Positions 12,061-23,590 of a stretch of DNA of 64,000 nt are shown one piece after another; position 1 is the first letter of the stretch, and each line of letters begins with the position of its first letter. The notes beneath the pieces were generated by a model. It was not told where the DNA came from. It worked only from the letters and a program-made list of their open reading frames with translations, and ran no database searches. Source of the DNA: Aspidiotus rigidus (lineage: Eukaryota; Arthropoda; Insecta; Hemiptera; Diaspididae); assembly GCA_035079385.1 (NCBI GenBank), contig JAVHKY010000039.1, positions 620,001 to 684,000 of the forward strand, read 5' to 3'. The position numbers were made by a program, and so were the translations under genes.

Positions 12061-13945
12061 GATTCCATTTCAACCGATAAACCGTGTTCTGCCGCAATAT
12101 ACAACAGTATTATGATCTGTGTGGCTGTCTGTCGTCTCATGAATTGATATCTGAATGGACGTAGCCTAGTACAATATAGATATATATTTCTCAACAAGGT
12201 GTTCGGTACTCGCCACGCAAACATCAAAAAGTTACAAACTCGGTAACATCACGAGTATTTGTAGAGGAATATTTCCTTCAAATGAATGTCGAAAATCGGC
12301 GATTAAGAGATTACAGTATGCTTCGCGTTGAAGGGAAAAAACTGGATAAGGTAAGATTGGTTCAAATGTAGTGTAGTTATCTTATCTTTCGACAGAAAGT
12401 ACAATTTTACGTTAACGTACCTACAGAAGATGGATCTTCTCCGAAACATTGAATCAATGAAAAACAAACAATTCAACTAATTAGCCTAGCTGCAGCTGAT
12501 TTTGATTTGAGCTCAAACTCAAGCTGACTTTGACATTATTAATTTATGATGATTGATTGCTTAAATTTAAATTTCTATCCGCTCGGAACGCCACTGAACG
12601 ATTTAAGGGTACTTAATTCCTTAACAATATTTGTGTTGAAATAATACTTAATAATAATCAGATTATGCACGAGTCTTAAATATGGGCTGATAGAAATTTA
12701 TGAAGTTATTTAATATTGCGACTTTTGATGGTGATAGGGAAATATACACTTACGTTGCGTACTACCCATAATATCAGTATGGTAAAAAAGAAAAGAAAGT
12801 GTAATTGTAATTTACATTTCTTTGTGTTCAATAAGGCAATGCAATATTTCAGTCCTTATCGGGTTGGTGTTTGTTTCTTTTCATTTTTGCGTGGAATCAT
12901 ACAATTCTCAAATGAAATTTATTTCAAATTAAGGATCCCAAAAATATTAAATTTCAGGTAGAATCTTGGACCCTGTCTTAAAACTTCAAAGCCAAAGAAT
13001 TAGTATGTTATCGATTGAGCAAATTTGATGAGCTCATCCTCATAAACAGTACGATTGATTAGGAAGTTGGATGATTTCTTCGAAGCTACGAGACATAATT
13101 AATAGTGTGTAGAAAAAAATTACGATTACGTAACGTATGAAAAAATTATCTCTCGTAACGGCGTCTGACTTCTCCTCTCGTTCAATAATTCTTGGTACTG
13201 TAACGATGACATCAGTTAGTTCCTTTCTCAGTGTATTTAAAGTACGTCCCAAAACTAATTTTAACTGCTTCTCTAATTACTGATGGTCATAACTTCGAAC
13301 TTTTGCAGATTAAAGTTTGTACCGAATTCGGCCCCAAAATTCGATCCACTGAGCTCTATTTTTGTGACTTCAGTACTACTTGTCCTCACAGGCTAATATA
13401 TTCCTATTCCAGACGAATTGAAGTTGTGGCAGCCCTGGCTAAATTTTATTTTAATCACGTATACTGTAGACTACCTAGTCATGATGAAGTACCTTGTACT
13501 AAATGAAATCTGTAAAATTTACTGGTTAGCGTCAGTCATCATTTTGATATAATTCTTAGGTGCAGGTAATGGGTAATTGTTGAGCTCTGTTGATGTGTAG
13601 GGAGATGGGGAATAGTTGATCAGAATTTAGAATGTAACTGTGAATAATAACTAGGTCGCAAAACTAATGATACATTTCTATTTGAGCGGGCTATCGAATA
13701 TACATATATGGTACAGAATATCACGTGAGAAAATGAGCTAAGAAAATTCATTTCAACTTCGGTATCGCATAATAGAAAACAAAGGACTCTTTCTTGATCA
13801 TTATTAATCGAAGTGTGTCTTTCAATGTGTACAGACAGAAGGGTGTCTTTTAATGTGGAGACGTAGATTCAATTGTGATGTGATCTGATTTGATCGCATT
13901 CATATCTAATTCGATCGTTGTCTACGTTCAGTGTATTTACTTTCA

Positions 13946-14059
13946 ATGGGTAAAACGTACGAGTATAACAACAAGAAGGTGAAACGAAGTCGATATTACG
14001 AATTGATAAAGAAGGATAAGGAAAGAAGGAAAGAGCAGCGTGCGGTCAATAATGACGAG
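13946..14059 (+). CDS. candidate first exon of an unknown gene
   Basis: ATG at 13946 opens 38 codons (MGKTYEYNNKKVKRSRYYEL onward), very rich in Lys, Arg and Tyr, ending at donor GAG|GTTTGT (14059/14060). A TCAGT-like insect initiator occurs about 20 bases before the ATG. The layout resembles the short basic first exon of the TNP2-like transposase copy A, so it may be the start of a lost transposon gene. No matching downstream exon was found. Confidence 0.22.
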
Positions 14060-14383
14060 GTTTGTATACATTGTTAATCCCCTTTTATAACGGTTGTACA
14101 TGGAAGGTGTGTACAAATTTGAAAATTGAAAGAGGGAATATATTTTTATTACTGCATGAAAAGAAAAGGACGTTTGAAAAAGACCAGAAACGCAAAGAAA
14201 AAGTTCTACATAACAAGATTGTTGGGAGAAAACACAACAACTTCTTTCTCGAATCCCTGGGCGCAGAAAGTGTGTAGCCGTTTCAAAAAAGACTGGCGTA
14301 TGTACCGCAATCGTCGGAAGATAGGAAATTCTTTTGAGAAAGCTAAGCTTGCATTACACAACGCAACAAATTGAAACTTTTTG

Positions 14384-14727
14384 AAAATCGCTGGGCTGAA
14401 ATAATCAAAATTTCAATGATTTTCGAACGTTGAGTTCAATGCCGTTCTCCGTTTTTCGATTAGGACATCCCAATTCTTCGGAATCGTGTTAAATATTCTC
14501 GTTTATTCGCAACGTGTTGTTCCGGAACGTAACGTTTCTTCTCAATAGCCGATACCTGAATTATCGAGAAGGTGCGTGTTACATTCCGATCCGAAACAAC
14601 GAGCTGCGAATAAATGAGAATATTTCACACGATTACGAGAAATTGGAACGTCCTATCATAAAACGGAGAACGGCAATGAATTGAGCGTTTGAAATTCATT
14701 GTTTGATTATTTCAGCCCAACGATTTT
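14384..14727. mobile_element. foldback MITE, 344 bp
   Basis: Two arms of about 165 bases are near reverse complements: the left starts AAAATCGCTGGGCTGAAAT and the right ends ATTTCAGCCCAACGATTTT. Shared internal blocks include GCCGTTCTCCGTTTT and TAAATATTCTCGTTTATTCGC-like strings. Only a short spacer separates them. No coding capacity is seen, so this is a non-autonomous hairpin element. Confidence 0.75.
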
Positions 14728-14794
14728 TATGCTTGGTGTCGGCGGTAATTGGTCCAAGGACTGTTGTCGGCACCACCTCAAAAAATAAGCAATG

Positions 14795-14824
14795 TAAAAT
14801 AAATAAATAAATAAATAAATAAAT
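14795..14824. repeat. (AAAT)n microsatellite
   Basis: About seven tandem AAAT units, interrupted by nothing visible, lie shortly after the foldback MITE. Confidence 0.85.
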
Positions 14825-15117
14825 GCTTGTTGGGTGGTGTTATTATTCTGATAATTGAAAATTTTTCATGTTATTTTTTTTCCTTTTTTTTTTTCCATTT
14901 TTTTTCTTTCTTTTTGTTTTCGAATAAAATATAAAATTTCTCATAATGTCATGCGTATTTCTTTGTTTGAGATTTTTTATGTTCATGCCTAAATTGTTAA
15001 ACGTTGCTTTTTTTTCGAAAAAATTGTACAACGCTCAAATTGTTTACAAGTAGCTACAACATTTGCTATAATTCTTTGAAGGCGTCTTTTTTTTCTTTTT
15101 TGGTTTCTCTTTTTCTT

Positions 15118-15354
15118 TTATACCATCAATAAATCTTGGAAAATTGTATAACTGGAAAACTTGTACACACCTTCGCAGGGCAGTAGGGCATTCCATGACA
15201 CTGTGCAACGGTCATTTTGACTGCGGCATCCGAGTATGATTTTTCGGTGTTGTTGGTCTCCCCGAATAACCTTGCGGCGGTAGAATTGAAGAAAAAAAAT
15301 GTATTTACGTGTGCGAAGGTATTCGTACATCGAGAAATCGCTCTTTTTGACCAT
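15118..15354 (-). pseudogene. reversed copy of the transposase first exon
   Basis: The minus-strand frame begins MVKKSDFSMYEYLRTRKYIF, parallel to MVKKSDFSTYKCLCTRKSIF on the plus strand at 15738. DNA similarity continues into the intron region up to the GTTGCACAGTG block. The frame stays open for 78 codons but downstream transposase exons are absent on this side. Probably a truncated head-to-head copy. Confidence 0.5.
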
Positions 15355-15907
15355 GTTTGTGCGATTTAATACATTTTCGCGACGTCAGTTGAAAGAACCA
15401 ATAGCACATTAGGATTCTACGTATTTTTTTACCTCAGAAACAACGGACACGTTTTGGTCATCAATATTGTGAGGGTAGAAATACTTAGAGAAAGACAAGA
15501 GACAACGAGAACAACTAACCCGGAAAATGTGTACACTTGTCACCGCGAGTGGTGCGGCACTAAGCCGTGCGTTCCCCCAACGCGTTCTGTTGTCTCCTTC
15601 TTTTTCTAAGTATTTCTACCGTCAGAATATTGATGACCAAAATGTGTCTGTTGTTTCTGAGGTAAAAAAATACGTAGAATCCTAATATGCTATTGGTTCT
15701 TTCAACTGACGTCGCGAAAATTTATTATCGCACAAACATGGTCAAAAAGAGCGATTTCTCGACTTACAAGTGCCTTTGCACGCGAAAAAGCATTTTCTTT
15801 TTCCAATTCGAGTCCAACAATACCAAAAAATCATTTAGATGCCAGGTACAGAAAAAAAGTTCAAATTTTGTTGCACAGTGGTATTATTGTCATTATTACA
15901 AGTGTCA
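15158..15907. repeat. large inverted duplication around a divergent promoter-like core
   Basis: The left arm (about 15158-15512) and right arm (15584-15907) are diverged reverse complements separated by about 71 bases. Shared blocks are GTCAAAAAGAGCGATTTCTCG, GAAAGAACCAATAGCA and its complement, TACGTATTTTTTTACCTCAG, ATTGATGACCAAAA-type and TAAGTATTTCTAC. Each arm contains an outward-facing ATG starting MVKKSDFS. The right arm is the first exon and upstream region of the TNP2-like transposase copy A. The left arm is either the head of a second, reversed copy or an element terminus. Confidence 0.75.
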
Positions 15908-18900
15908 ATTACGTGAGTTAGGTCAGTGAAATTACCATTTCTATATGTTGAATGAACAGGGAGCAGTACGACGGAGCATTATGCTCAAGCAGATGCAGAG
16001 CTTGATGACACAGTGGGATTCTCGTTTTGCTGGGACATCCACAAAACATAGTGTTGAGAATGCTACGGATGATGAGGTTTTGAAGTTACCTGTCAATAGT
16101 GTCTCATGTGAATATTCCTCGCCATTCAATCTCGCCACTAATTTGCCCACCTCCAGAGAAACAGACTCTCCTCCTACTTTCAATGAAGCAATGCCATTGA
16201 ATCCCGATACCACTTCTCCTCCTCGCAATCATACTATTGATTCAGCAGAAAGTGATTCCCAGCTATTGAACTCTAATTATACTGCCTCTCTATTTAATGA
16301 TGCTGGATCTTCTAAGACATCTACTTCGTCATTTGACGTGCCTTCCGGGCAGTTGCTACCGCCTCGCCCTTCATTGAGTAACGTGAATAAACTTTCTGAT
16401 CAGGAACAAGCCGAACGTCATCTACAGACATTGTTCACTGTCCATGGGGCAAAGACCCGATTGCGGGATGCAATTTTAAAATTTATCAAAAATACACCAT
16501 CACCTGTGCTTAAATCACTGCCAACAAATCATCGTACTCTTCGCTTGCCGCAGATACCTTATCACCGTTACATGGTGCCACCTGGACACATGGTGTATTT
16601 TGGAATTGAAAATGTACTAACATTAGCAGGAACAGATCTGTTTGATCGCAGTGCGAATGAAATTCTATAATCAACAAATATTGATAGTCTTCCTCTGAGT
16701 AAGGATGTAAACGGAGTTGGATTTTGGCCGATATTAGGTGCGGTACTTGAATATCCAGTCTTCCTTATAGGCTTATGGTTCGGTAAGGGCAAACCGCACT
16801 GTGCCAATGCTTACTTGCGGCCATTTGTGCAGGAGATTTTGAAATTAGAAAAAGAAGGTCTACGAGAGGTAAACTAAGTACTCAACTTCATCTCAGGACA
16901 ACTGTGGCGTTAAAGTGTTCCGTTTCCGTCTGCATAATATGATATTAGATGCACCCGCTTTGTCTTTTGTGACATGTACTGTGGGTCATGGTGGACAAGC
17001 GGCGTGCCCGAAATGTACTCAGACAGCCGAGTCTGTAACTCTGCACACTTTAGGAAAAAGAAAAGATGGTAAGGATAAGGGAGGTAGGAGATACGTGAAA
17101 TTTGAAGATGCACCTCCGCGCACAAGTGAACATTTTAGAGTCTATTTCAAGTACTGCATGTGGGCAGGGCTAAACCTTGGAAGAGCGCCCAGTGATTGCT
17201 GTTACGATTATTCAAATGTACGCTCTTATTTTGGTGAAGGTAATGAAAAAGACGATGCTATATTTGAGGAATTGTTGTTAGTGAATCACGAAGATCAACT
17301 TGCACAGAACATGAATTATATAAAGTGGTTGAAAGAACATCACTATCAGAAATCACGTGCCAAAAAGAACCTGCCAAATCCCAATCATGTCTCCATCTTG
17401 GTGGCTCTAAAGAAATTTGATATGATCAAAGGCATCCCGTTAGACTACATGCATATGCTTCTTGGTATTCTCGAGACAGTGCTGAAGAAAATTAAGGACG
17501 ACGTCCACTTCAAATTGGACACCGACGATATCAAGCGCATAGATCGCCGATTGATGATAATGCAACAATATTTTCCGTTTGAATTTCAGCGAGATCCTGA
17601 TCCCCTGTCATTCCTTGCTACCTGGAAAGCTACACAACGCCGTTCTTTTTTGGTGTATGGAGGCGTAATTGCATTCCGTCATATATTGTGTACGGAAAAA
17701 TTTCACCACTTCTGCTTGCTGATGATGGCTACGCGAATTTTAATGTGCCGCGTTGATAACACTCCCCAACGTCAACAGATACTAGCAGACAGAGCCGCAG
17801 TAGCCGATAAACTCCTGCGATACTTTGTTCAGGAATCTGTACGATTGTACACCGCTGATATTGCTGCTTTGAAAATGCATGAAGTAGTGCACCTGATTGA
17901 CGATTATTTGCGTTTCGGTCCACTCGATTCATTCAGCGCTTTCAGGTTTGAGAGCGCTCTAGGAAAACTGAAAAAATTGGTGCGAGGCCATTGTCACCCT
18001 GATATGCAGGTGGTAAATGAATTCTCCAATTTATTACAGTGTGGTGAATTTGGTAGAGGAGGTAATCTTAGCATAGATTGTTTGGAGGAGTATTTTGAAA
18101 CGCCTAAACTGCTGTACCCGCACGCTTACAAACACAATAACCCTTTGAAATGTGGGAAAACAGTCAGCCAACACCCGCCCTTTGACATTGCTTATAAAAG
18201 ATTACAATTCAAATCATTTTGTATACGTGTTGATAATGATGCTGACTCGTGCTGCGTTGTCAACAAAGATATATACTTGAAAGTACGAGAAATATTATGT
18301 GCTCGTGTAGGAAATGATGAACGCATTTACTTGTGTGGAAATACTTTTGAAATTGTAGATGCTCCCTATCGCGTACAAGTACCTGACAATGAGGGCAACT
18401 TGACCACTTACAGTTCAGATGCTGTGGGACAGGTGGTAGGACGTCTTACTCAAAATATTCACACTTGTGATTTGTCAGCAGTGTTGCAAAAAGTGTGTGC
18501 AATCCCACTAATGGAAGGCGATAAAGATGGACCACTGTTCTCACAGACACTTATGTGCTCACACGCTTTCTTCATTAAAATAAATCAGGTAAATTAATAT
18601 CATATGATGAAAAGGTGTGTGAGAGAGATAGAGAGTGGGAGAGAGCTGGGTATCGATTTTGGTATTGTTCAGTTTGCAGGTCATGCAAACTGACTTGAGG
18701 GCCTCCTGTGACTCTTACTCTCTTAAGTTTTTCTCGTATAGATCCAGGGTGTCTACAGGATCAAGTAAGTGAAGGAAAAGTTGAGCTTTGAAAAAAAAAA
18801 AAGGTCAAGTTGTAAATTAAAAGTCCACTTTTTCCCAGAAATTATCTGTAGGTCAAGTAATTTTAAATGAATGAGTAGAAACATTGTTGAACTGAATATT

Positions 18901-19153
18901 TTCAGAATCACGCATTTCTTATATTTTCATTAATCAAACGTACAGGTGAAGCAAAAGTGAAGCATTTTGATTTGCCAAATTGTGTAGACACCCTGTAGAC
19001 ACGTTTATGTTTTACTTCATTCAGATTCCTCAAAACTTGTTTCTTACATTGTCTCCATCATTTTTTCAAATGAATGTCTACTTACAGGTGTCCAGCGGTA
19101 CAGCAACAGCCTTCACTTCTCTCTTATCCGTCATCAGATATTACCATGACTAA
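15738..19153 (+). pseudogene. CACTA/TNP2-like transposase, copy A (nearly intact)
   Basis: Proposed exons are 15738-15845, 15960-16868, 16897-18588 and 19088-19153; the first-to-second and third-to-last joins are GT-AG and in frame. Landmarks of the insect TNP2-like transposase family: YRYMVPPGHMVYFGI-type block, FWPILGAVLEYPVFLIGLWF, MILDAPALSFVTC followed by a CPKC zinc ribbon, PLDYMHMLLGIL, FLATWKATQRRSFLVYGG and VHLIDDYLRFGPLDSFSAF. Two defects separate it from an intact gene: a TAA at 16668-16670 in otherwise conserved sequence, and a 28-base GT...AG insert at 16869-16896 with in-frame stops. The last exon overlaps the start of the accessory gene by eight bases. The protein should recognise element ends and cut DNA in the nucleus. 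Confidence 0.75.
18745..18995. mobile_element. MITE inside the last intron of transposase copy A
   Basis: A 251-base segment starts CAGGGTGTCTACA and ends with its exact reverse complement TGTAGACACCCTG (18983-18995). It has no ORF. The termini resemble hAT-like ends, but I could not see a clean 8-bp target duplication. Confidence 0.7.
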
Positions 19154-21353
19154 CGTCACTCAAGAGATAGCAGAAAACACAACGACCGCAAGTCACAATA
19201 CATCTCCATTAGATCTTGCCATTGCATCTCCAGTACATCACGCTATTATAACACCTCAAAATGAACAATATGATCCTGACATAGAAATTGATTATGTTGA
19301 CGGTAGTAAGCTGAGTATTGCACATAAAGGAAGAAATGAGTTTGTAACCAAGATTGATACTGCACATGTCAACGACCTGGTTGCTGTGATGGACAAGCAA
19401 GACAAGGAAGGACGGTATTTGGCTTTTCGAAAATGGATATCCTTCTCTCACGGGTATGTTTATTACGTTCAGATGCACGATGTAAAACGCAAATTAACCC
19501 TCCAAGAAGAAGATGATATTCGAAAGAAAGTCACAATTCAACGCACCCCAGTTGGTACAACAGAAATGAAAGTACTACGTACTACAGTTAGGAGGAGAGG
19601 TGGTGCATCCAAAGGAACAACGCAAAATTCACGAGAATCCACCTTCTCGCTTACATGGACATCTTGGGAAATAAAGGCTGTACTCAAGGATTTCCGTGAG
19701 TATACAGTGTTTTGGTAAACGTGTGTCAAAAAATTTTAACTGCTTACTATCCCTTCTTCTTCTACTTTCAGCAATGGAATCGTATGATGAGGCTTTCTCG
19801 TGGCTAGAATCTCAAGAAGCATCAGCCATGCTCGAAAGCGTGAAAACGCTGCCTCCGCCAGATAATGACGCTGCTCTGCTATCCAAGAGAAAACGTACGA
19901 CACCACACCGTTTCTCTCCTACTCTTCAAAAACCACTGAACAATGTGCTTTCGACCATCACACCGGACACTGAAAACACGCCAAATGACAGGCACTTGAC
20001 GTTTGAAAATCCGTGAGTCTCATTTGAATATTTTCATAATATGGTATTCATTTGTGGATATTACATTGCAAATCTATATGTTGTGCAGAGAAGAGCTGGA
20101 CGGATTTGTGAGGTCAACGAACTCTTCCCGTGAACAATGCTCTCCTCAATCAACGTCACAATTTAATGGGAATAACTTGAATCTTCACACGGAGGTGAAT
20201 ATTTGTATGCCAGTGACAGTGGAGATGCATGGAGTCGTGGTGATGCAGCAATTGCATCTCTACATAAGACTTTGACAACGTGGATCGCCAAACAAGAGCA
20301 TCTCATGAAGAAACAAACGGAGGCACTGCACGCGCAGGCCAAAATAATGCAAAGTCTCTACGCACTTATACGTGATGACTCTACTCATTCAACAATACCC
20401 ACGTCATTAGCACGAAGAAATCTACCACAACGCTTCATCAATGGTTAGTCAATTTATAATGTTCATATACAGTCTACAAATATATAAATGAGACGCTAAT
20501 GTTCTTGTGCACATTCTACTAAAGAAGCATTCTCACTCCTTCTCTTGTTCTAGGAACTCATTGCAGTGATAGGTCTTCAACGTCAATTAATTCTTCATTC
20601 AATTCGCCATTGTCAAATTCTTCTTCGATCTCGCCATTGTCAAACAGCCCCACTCCAAGTGGAATGACGACACCTCGTACTGCTGAATTCAACACATCTG
20701 ACGAGTTCAACTTAGCCTCCGCTGGGTTTCATGAAGGTAACACTTCCAGCTGTACAGCTCGCGTGTTACGAGATTTAGGCTTTCCTAAATCTAAAAAACA
20801 AGACTTCCTAGCGTTCGACAGTAAACTTGACACAAAGTCTCCAAACTACAACAATTTTGTTGCCGTCACATTTGTAAGTAAGACTCTTTCGCGACCTTCA
20901 ACTTCTGCATATTTATTTTCAAGTATTCATTGTACATAAGTTTCATTTCTTGTGTGATTTTACAGATTGAAGCTCTTAATTCATATCAACCAGAGCAAGA
21001 AGGTACGGACTGTTTTCGAGAGCTCCTAAAACTGATTTTTCAAGTTATGTGTACAATGACAGAGGAACCTTCAGACAGCAATAACGTTGAAGATGGAGAA
21101 CAAGCTCATGATGAACACACGAGAGACTCTCACGGATTAGAAATGAAGTGGATTGCTCATACCATATTATTTGACCATATTGTGGGTTAGTGATCTCCAT
21201 ATCCATGGACTAATTGTATTACAATTATGTACCCTCTGTTTATACATTGCATTTGTTTTCTGTCTCATAGATGTAACTTCTTGCTGGCCATCCAAATTCA
21301 TTCCGGTGACCAGGGATAATAATACAAAAAAAGAAAGGAAAATCCTCACCTGA
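19146..21353 (+). CDS. accessory gene of the TNP2-like transposon, copy A
   Basis: Second gene of the element. Proposed exons are 19146-19695, 19772-20012, 20089-20443, 20554-20873, 20966-21185 and 21271-21353 (stop). Donors and acceptors are canonical, with phases 1, 2, 1, 0 and 1. The second exon joins to read PMESYDEAFSWLESQEAS; the same junction and phase occur in copy B (QTYEEAMNFVKEEA). Later parts are Ser/Thr-rich with a likely coiled-coil (HKTLTTWIAKQEHLMKKQTE). A one-base frame change is needed near 20190-20203, so that exon may be damaged or hold another small intron. If the donor at 21186 is skipped, the frame ends at 21190. The family is known as the partner ORF of these transposases; its biochemical role is not established. 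Confidence 0.55.
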
Positions 21354-21839
21354 TAACAATGAAAAAGAAAAAGGTGAGAATTCTTCTCCATTCCAATATT
21401 GTACATAGTATTGTAAAGTATCTCACTCGTGCCTTCATCGAGCAAATGATTTGACAATTTATTTGAATGAAGGTCAGGTATATCGTCGAGGAAGTTGACT
21501 CTTCTGAATAATTGTTGGTATATTGAATGGAGGAAAAATAATGAAAATGAAATTCAGCCAATAATTGACTTGTCTGAAGTATTGAAGTGGAAATTGAAAA
21601 ATTTGAGAATCTTCCATTCAACTACCAGCGTAAAAACGAAATGTTTGACAGGAAAATATTTTTTACAGATAGGGAGAAGTATACCAACAAACACTATAAC
21701 AAGAAAGGATAACGATTAAATAATGAAATTGAAACAAATCTATTTCCTAATTAAGACCGCTGCGACTGCAGTTTCAATTACGTCAGCTTGAAGTACATTT
21801 TACAACGTTCAACTTGAATGTTTCTTTATTTTTGTACAG

Positions 21840-22639
21840 ATTCTTCGGTACCCATTTCAACGAATGACCTTACACATGATGATGTGTCCCAGGTACAGAA
21901 ATGTCCAAGTACAAATACGCAAGATGTTGATCCCGAACTGATGAATAAAAAAGGTGAACCACAGTCAATTTTGTTAACATTTCAATTTTGGTGGTCTTCT
22001 TCATACTCAAATCACAGTCACAATTATGATACGATAATCCTTTCTCTTCTGATAATTTCTTTCTTCCTTTTTCTCTTTCTTCTGTCTACTTCTATCTTTC
22101 TTCTGAATTACATTTTCTAATGTTATATGTAAATATTTCTTCATTCTTTTACAGATTCTTCCGTGATCATTTCAACAGATGACGTTACACATGTTTTGCC
22201 AATGGTCCAAGAATACACAATTGTGGAAGATGAAAGTACCAAACTGACTGAAGAAGGTGAACTATAGTAAATTTTATTAAAATCTCGATTTTGGTGGACT
22301 CACTGTCAGAATTATGATAATACTTACTCTTCTAATAATTTCTTTATTTCTTTTTCTCTTTCCTCTTTCTACTTGTATCTTTCTTCTGAATTACATTTTG
22401 TTATGTTGAACATAAAAATATTTCTTCATTTTTGTACGGTTATTTCAGTGACAGACGTTGCAGATAATAATGTGCTACTGACCATACATCCATGCACAAA
22501 TATGGATACACATACTGCAGAAAATTCTGATGACGACATTGCATTTCAAGGCGCTCTGAAAAAATTTCATGAAAATAAAAAGCTTGCCAACATCACCAAT
22601 CCTCGAACTCCACTGGCTACAATACACAATTTGCAGTAA
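21840..22639 (+). CDS. tandemly duplicated phase-1 exons, alternative 3' end of the accessory gene
   Basis: Three exon-plus-intron units follow one another: 21840-21953 (DSSVPISTNDLTHDDVSQV), 22155-22256 (DSSVIISTDDVTHVLPMVQ) and 22449-22639 (VTDVADNNVLL onward, ending LATIHNLQ and TAA). All begin in phase 1 after TACAG or TTTCAG; the first two end one base into a codon at GGTGAAC. The flanking introns are also similar, including CTTTCTTCTGAATTACATTTT. In the third unit the old acceptor TACAG became TACGG and a nearby TTTCAG serves instead. A phase-1 donor at 21186 could splice into any of them. They may add variable C-termini. Confidence 0.4.
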
Positions 22640-23125
22640 TTGAATTTTGTTCATTGTTAGTTCAACATTTCAGACCTACGTTTTCACTTTTTTTTTCGCC
22701 ATTTCAACTTGCTATTTATACTTACTATGTTTCTTCTGAAAATTAATTTTTTTCATTGAAATACTGAATCACTTTTTTAATTAATATTTTATGTTTCTTT
22801 TCAATTACTTTTATCCATTCAAACTCGTTATTTTTTCTTCAATTGACAATGAAAAGCTTGCCGACCCCATTCCTCCTCCAATTCCCTTTGCTACAATTGA
22901 CAATGTGCAGTCACTCAATTTTGTTCATTATACTTGTAATTTCAACATTTCATGACCTACATTTTCACTTTTTTTTTCGACATTTCAACTTGCTATTTAT
23001 ACTTACTATGTTTATTCTCAAAATTACATTTTCCATTCAAATACTGAATCACTTTTTCGCTATTTTATATATATGTTTCTTTTCAATTACTTTTCTCCAC
23101 TCAAACTCGCTATTTTCTCTTTAAT
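22579..23125. repeat. two-unit tandem duplication, period about 274 bp
   Basis: The unit from AAGCTTGCCAACATCACCAA at 22579 recurs from AAGCTTGCCGACCCC at 22856. Both contain CTACAATnnACAATnTGCAG, TTTTGTTCATT, TTCAACTTGCTATTTATACTT and a shared TTTTCAATTAC region. The first unit carries the final stop codon of the accessory-gene exon; the second copy of that coding end is degenerate. Confidence 0.7.
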
Positions 23126-23204
23126 TCTATTTGTAAGTGTACCGCTGGAATTTTCTTCAATACATGTCGTTTATTTATAAAAATTGTTGTAATACTTGTA
23201 TTTT

Positions 23205-23590
23205 TGAAAAAGCTTTCAGTGCTTTTTTAAATAGGCTTTGAAGGCTTTTCATAAAAGGCTTCAAAGGCTTCTTAAAAAAGCCACCGAGGGCTTTTTATGG
23301 AGGCTTCCAAGGCTTTTTTCTGAAAGGCTTCAAAGGCTTCATAAAAAAGCCTTCCAGGGCTTCTTGAGAAAGGCTTCATGGGCTTTCAAAGAAGGCTGCA
23401 GGAAAAGGCTACAGCAAGGCTGCACAAGAAGGCTATAACAAGGCTGCAGAAAAAGGCTCTAACAAGGCTGCCGAAGAAGGCTCTAGCAAGGCTGCAAAAA
23501 GAGGCTTCATGTAGGCTATGAAGCCTACCACAGCTACTACGGCTACCCTCAGGCTACCCGGCTACATTAAGGCTTTTTTCAAAATGAAGC
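23205..23590. repeat. AAGGCTT/AAGGCTGC-rich minisatellite
   Basis: About 380 bases built of AAGGCTTC, AAAGGCTTT and later AAGGCTGCA units spaced roughly every 10-20 bases. The first half favours GGCTTC(A/T), the second half GGCTGCANAA. It lies downstream of the accessory-gene duplications. Frames through it are open only because of the repeat. Confidence 0.75.

Noticed and set aside
12282..12350. Possible first exon (MNVENRRLRDYSMLRVEGKK onward) with donor GTAAGA
   Set aside because: Only 23 codons, no matching downstream exon and no known domain; the donor could be chance.
23238..23438. 66-codon ORF with FLRK/FLWRLPRL repeats as a repeat protein
   Set aside because: The frame exists only because the GGCTTC repeat lacks stops in one phase; there is no start context or splice evidence.
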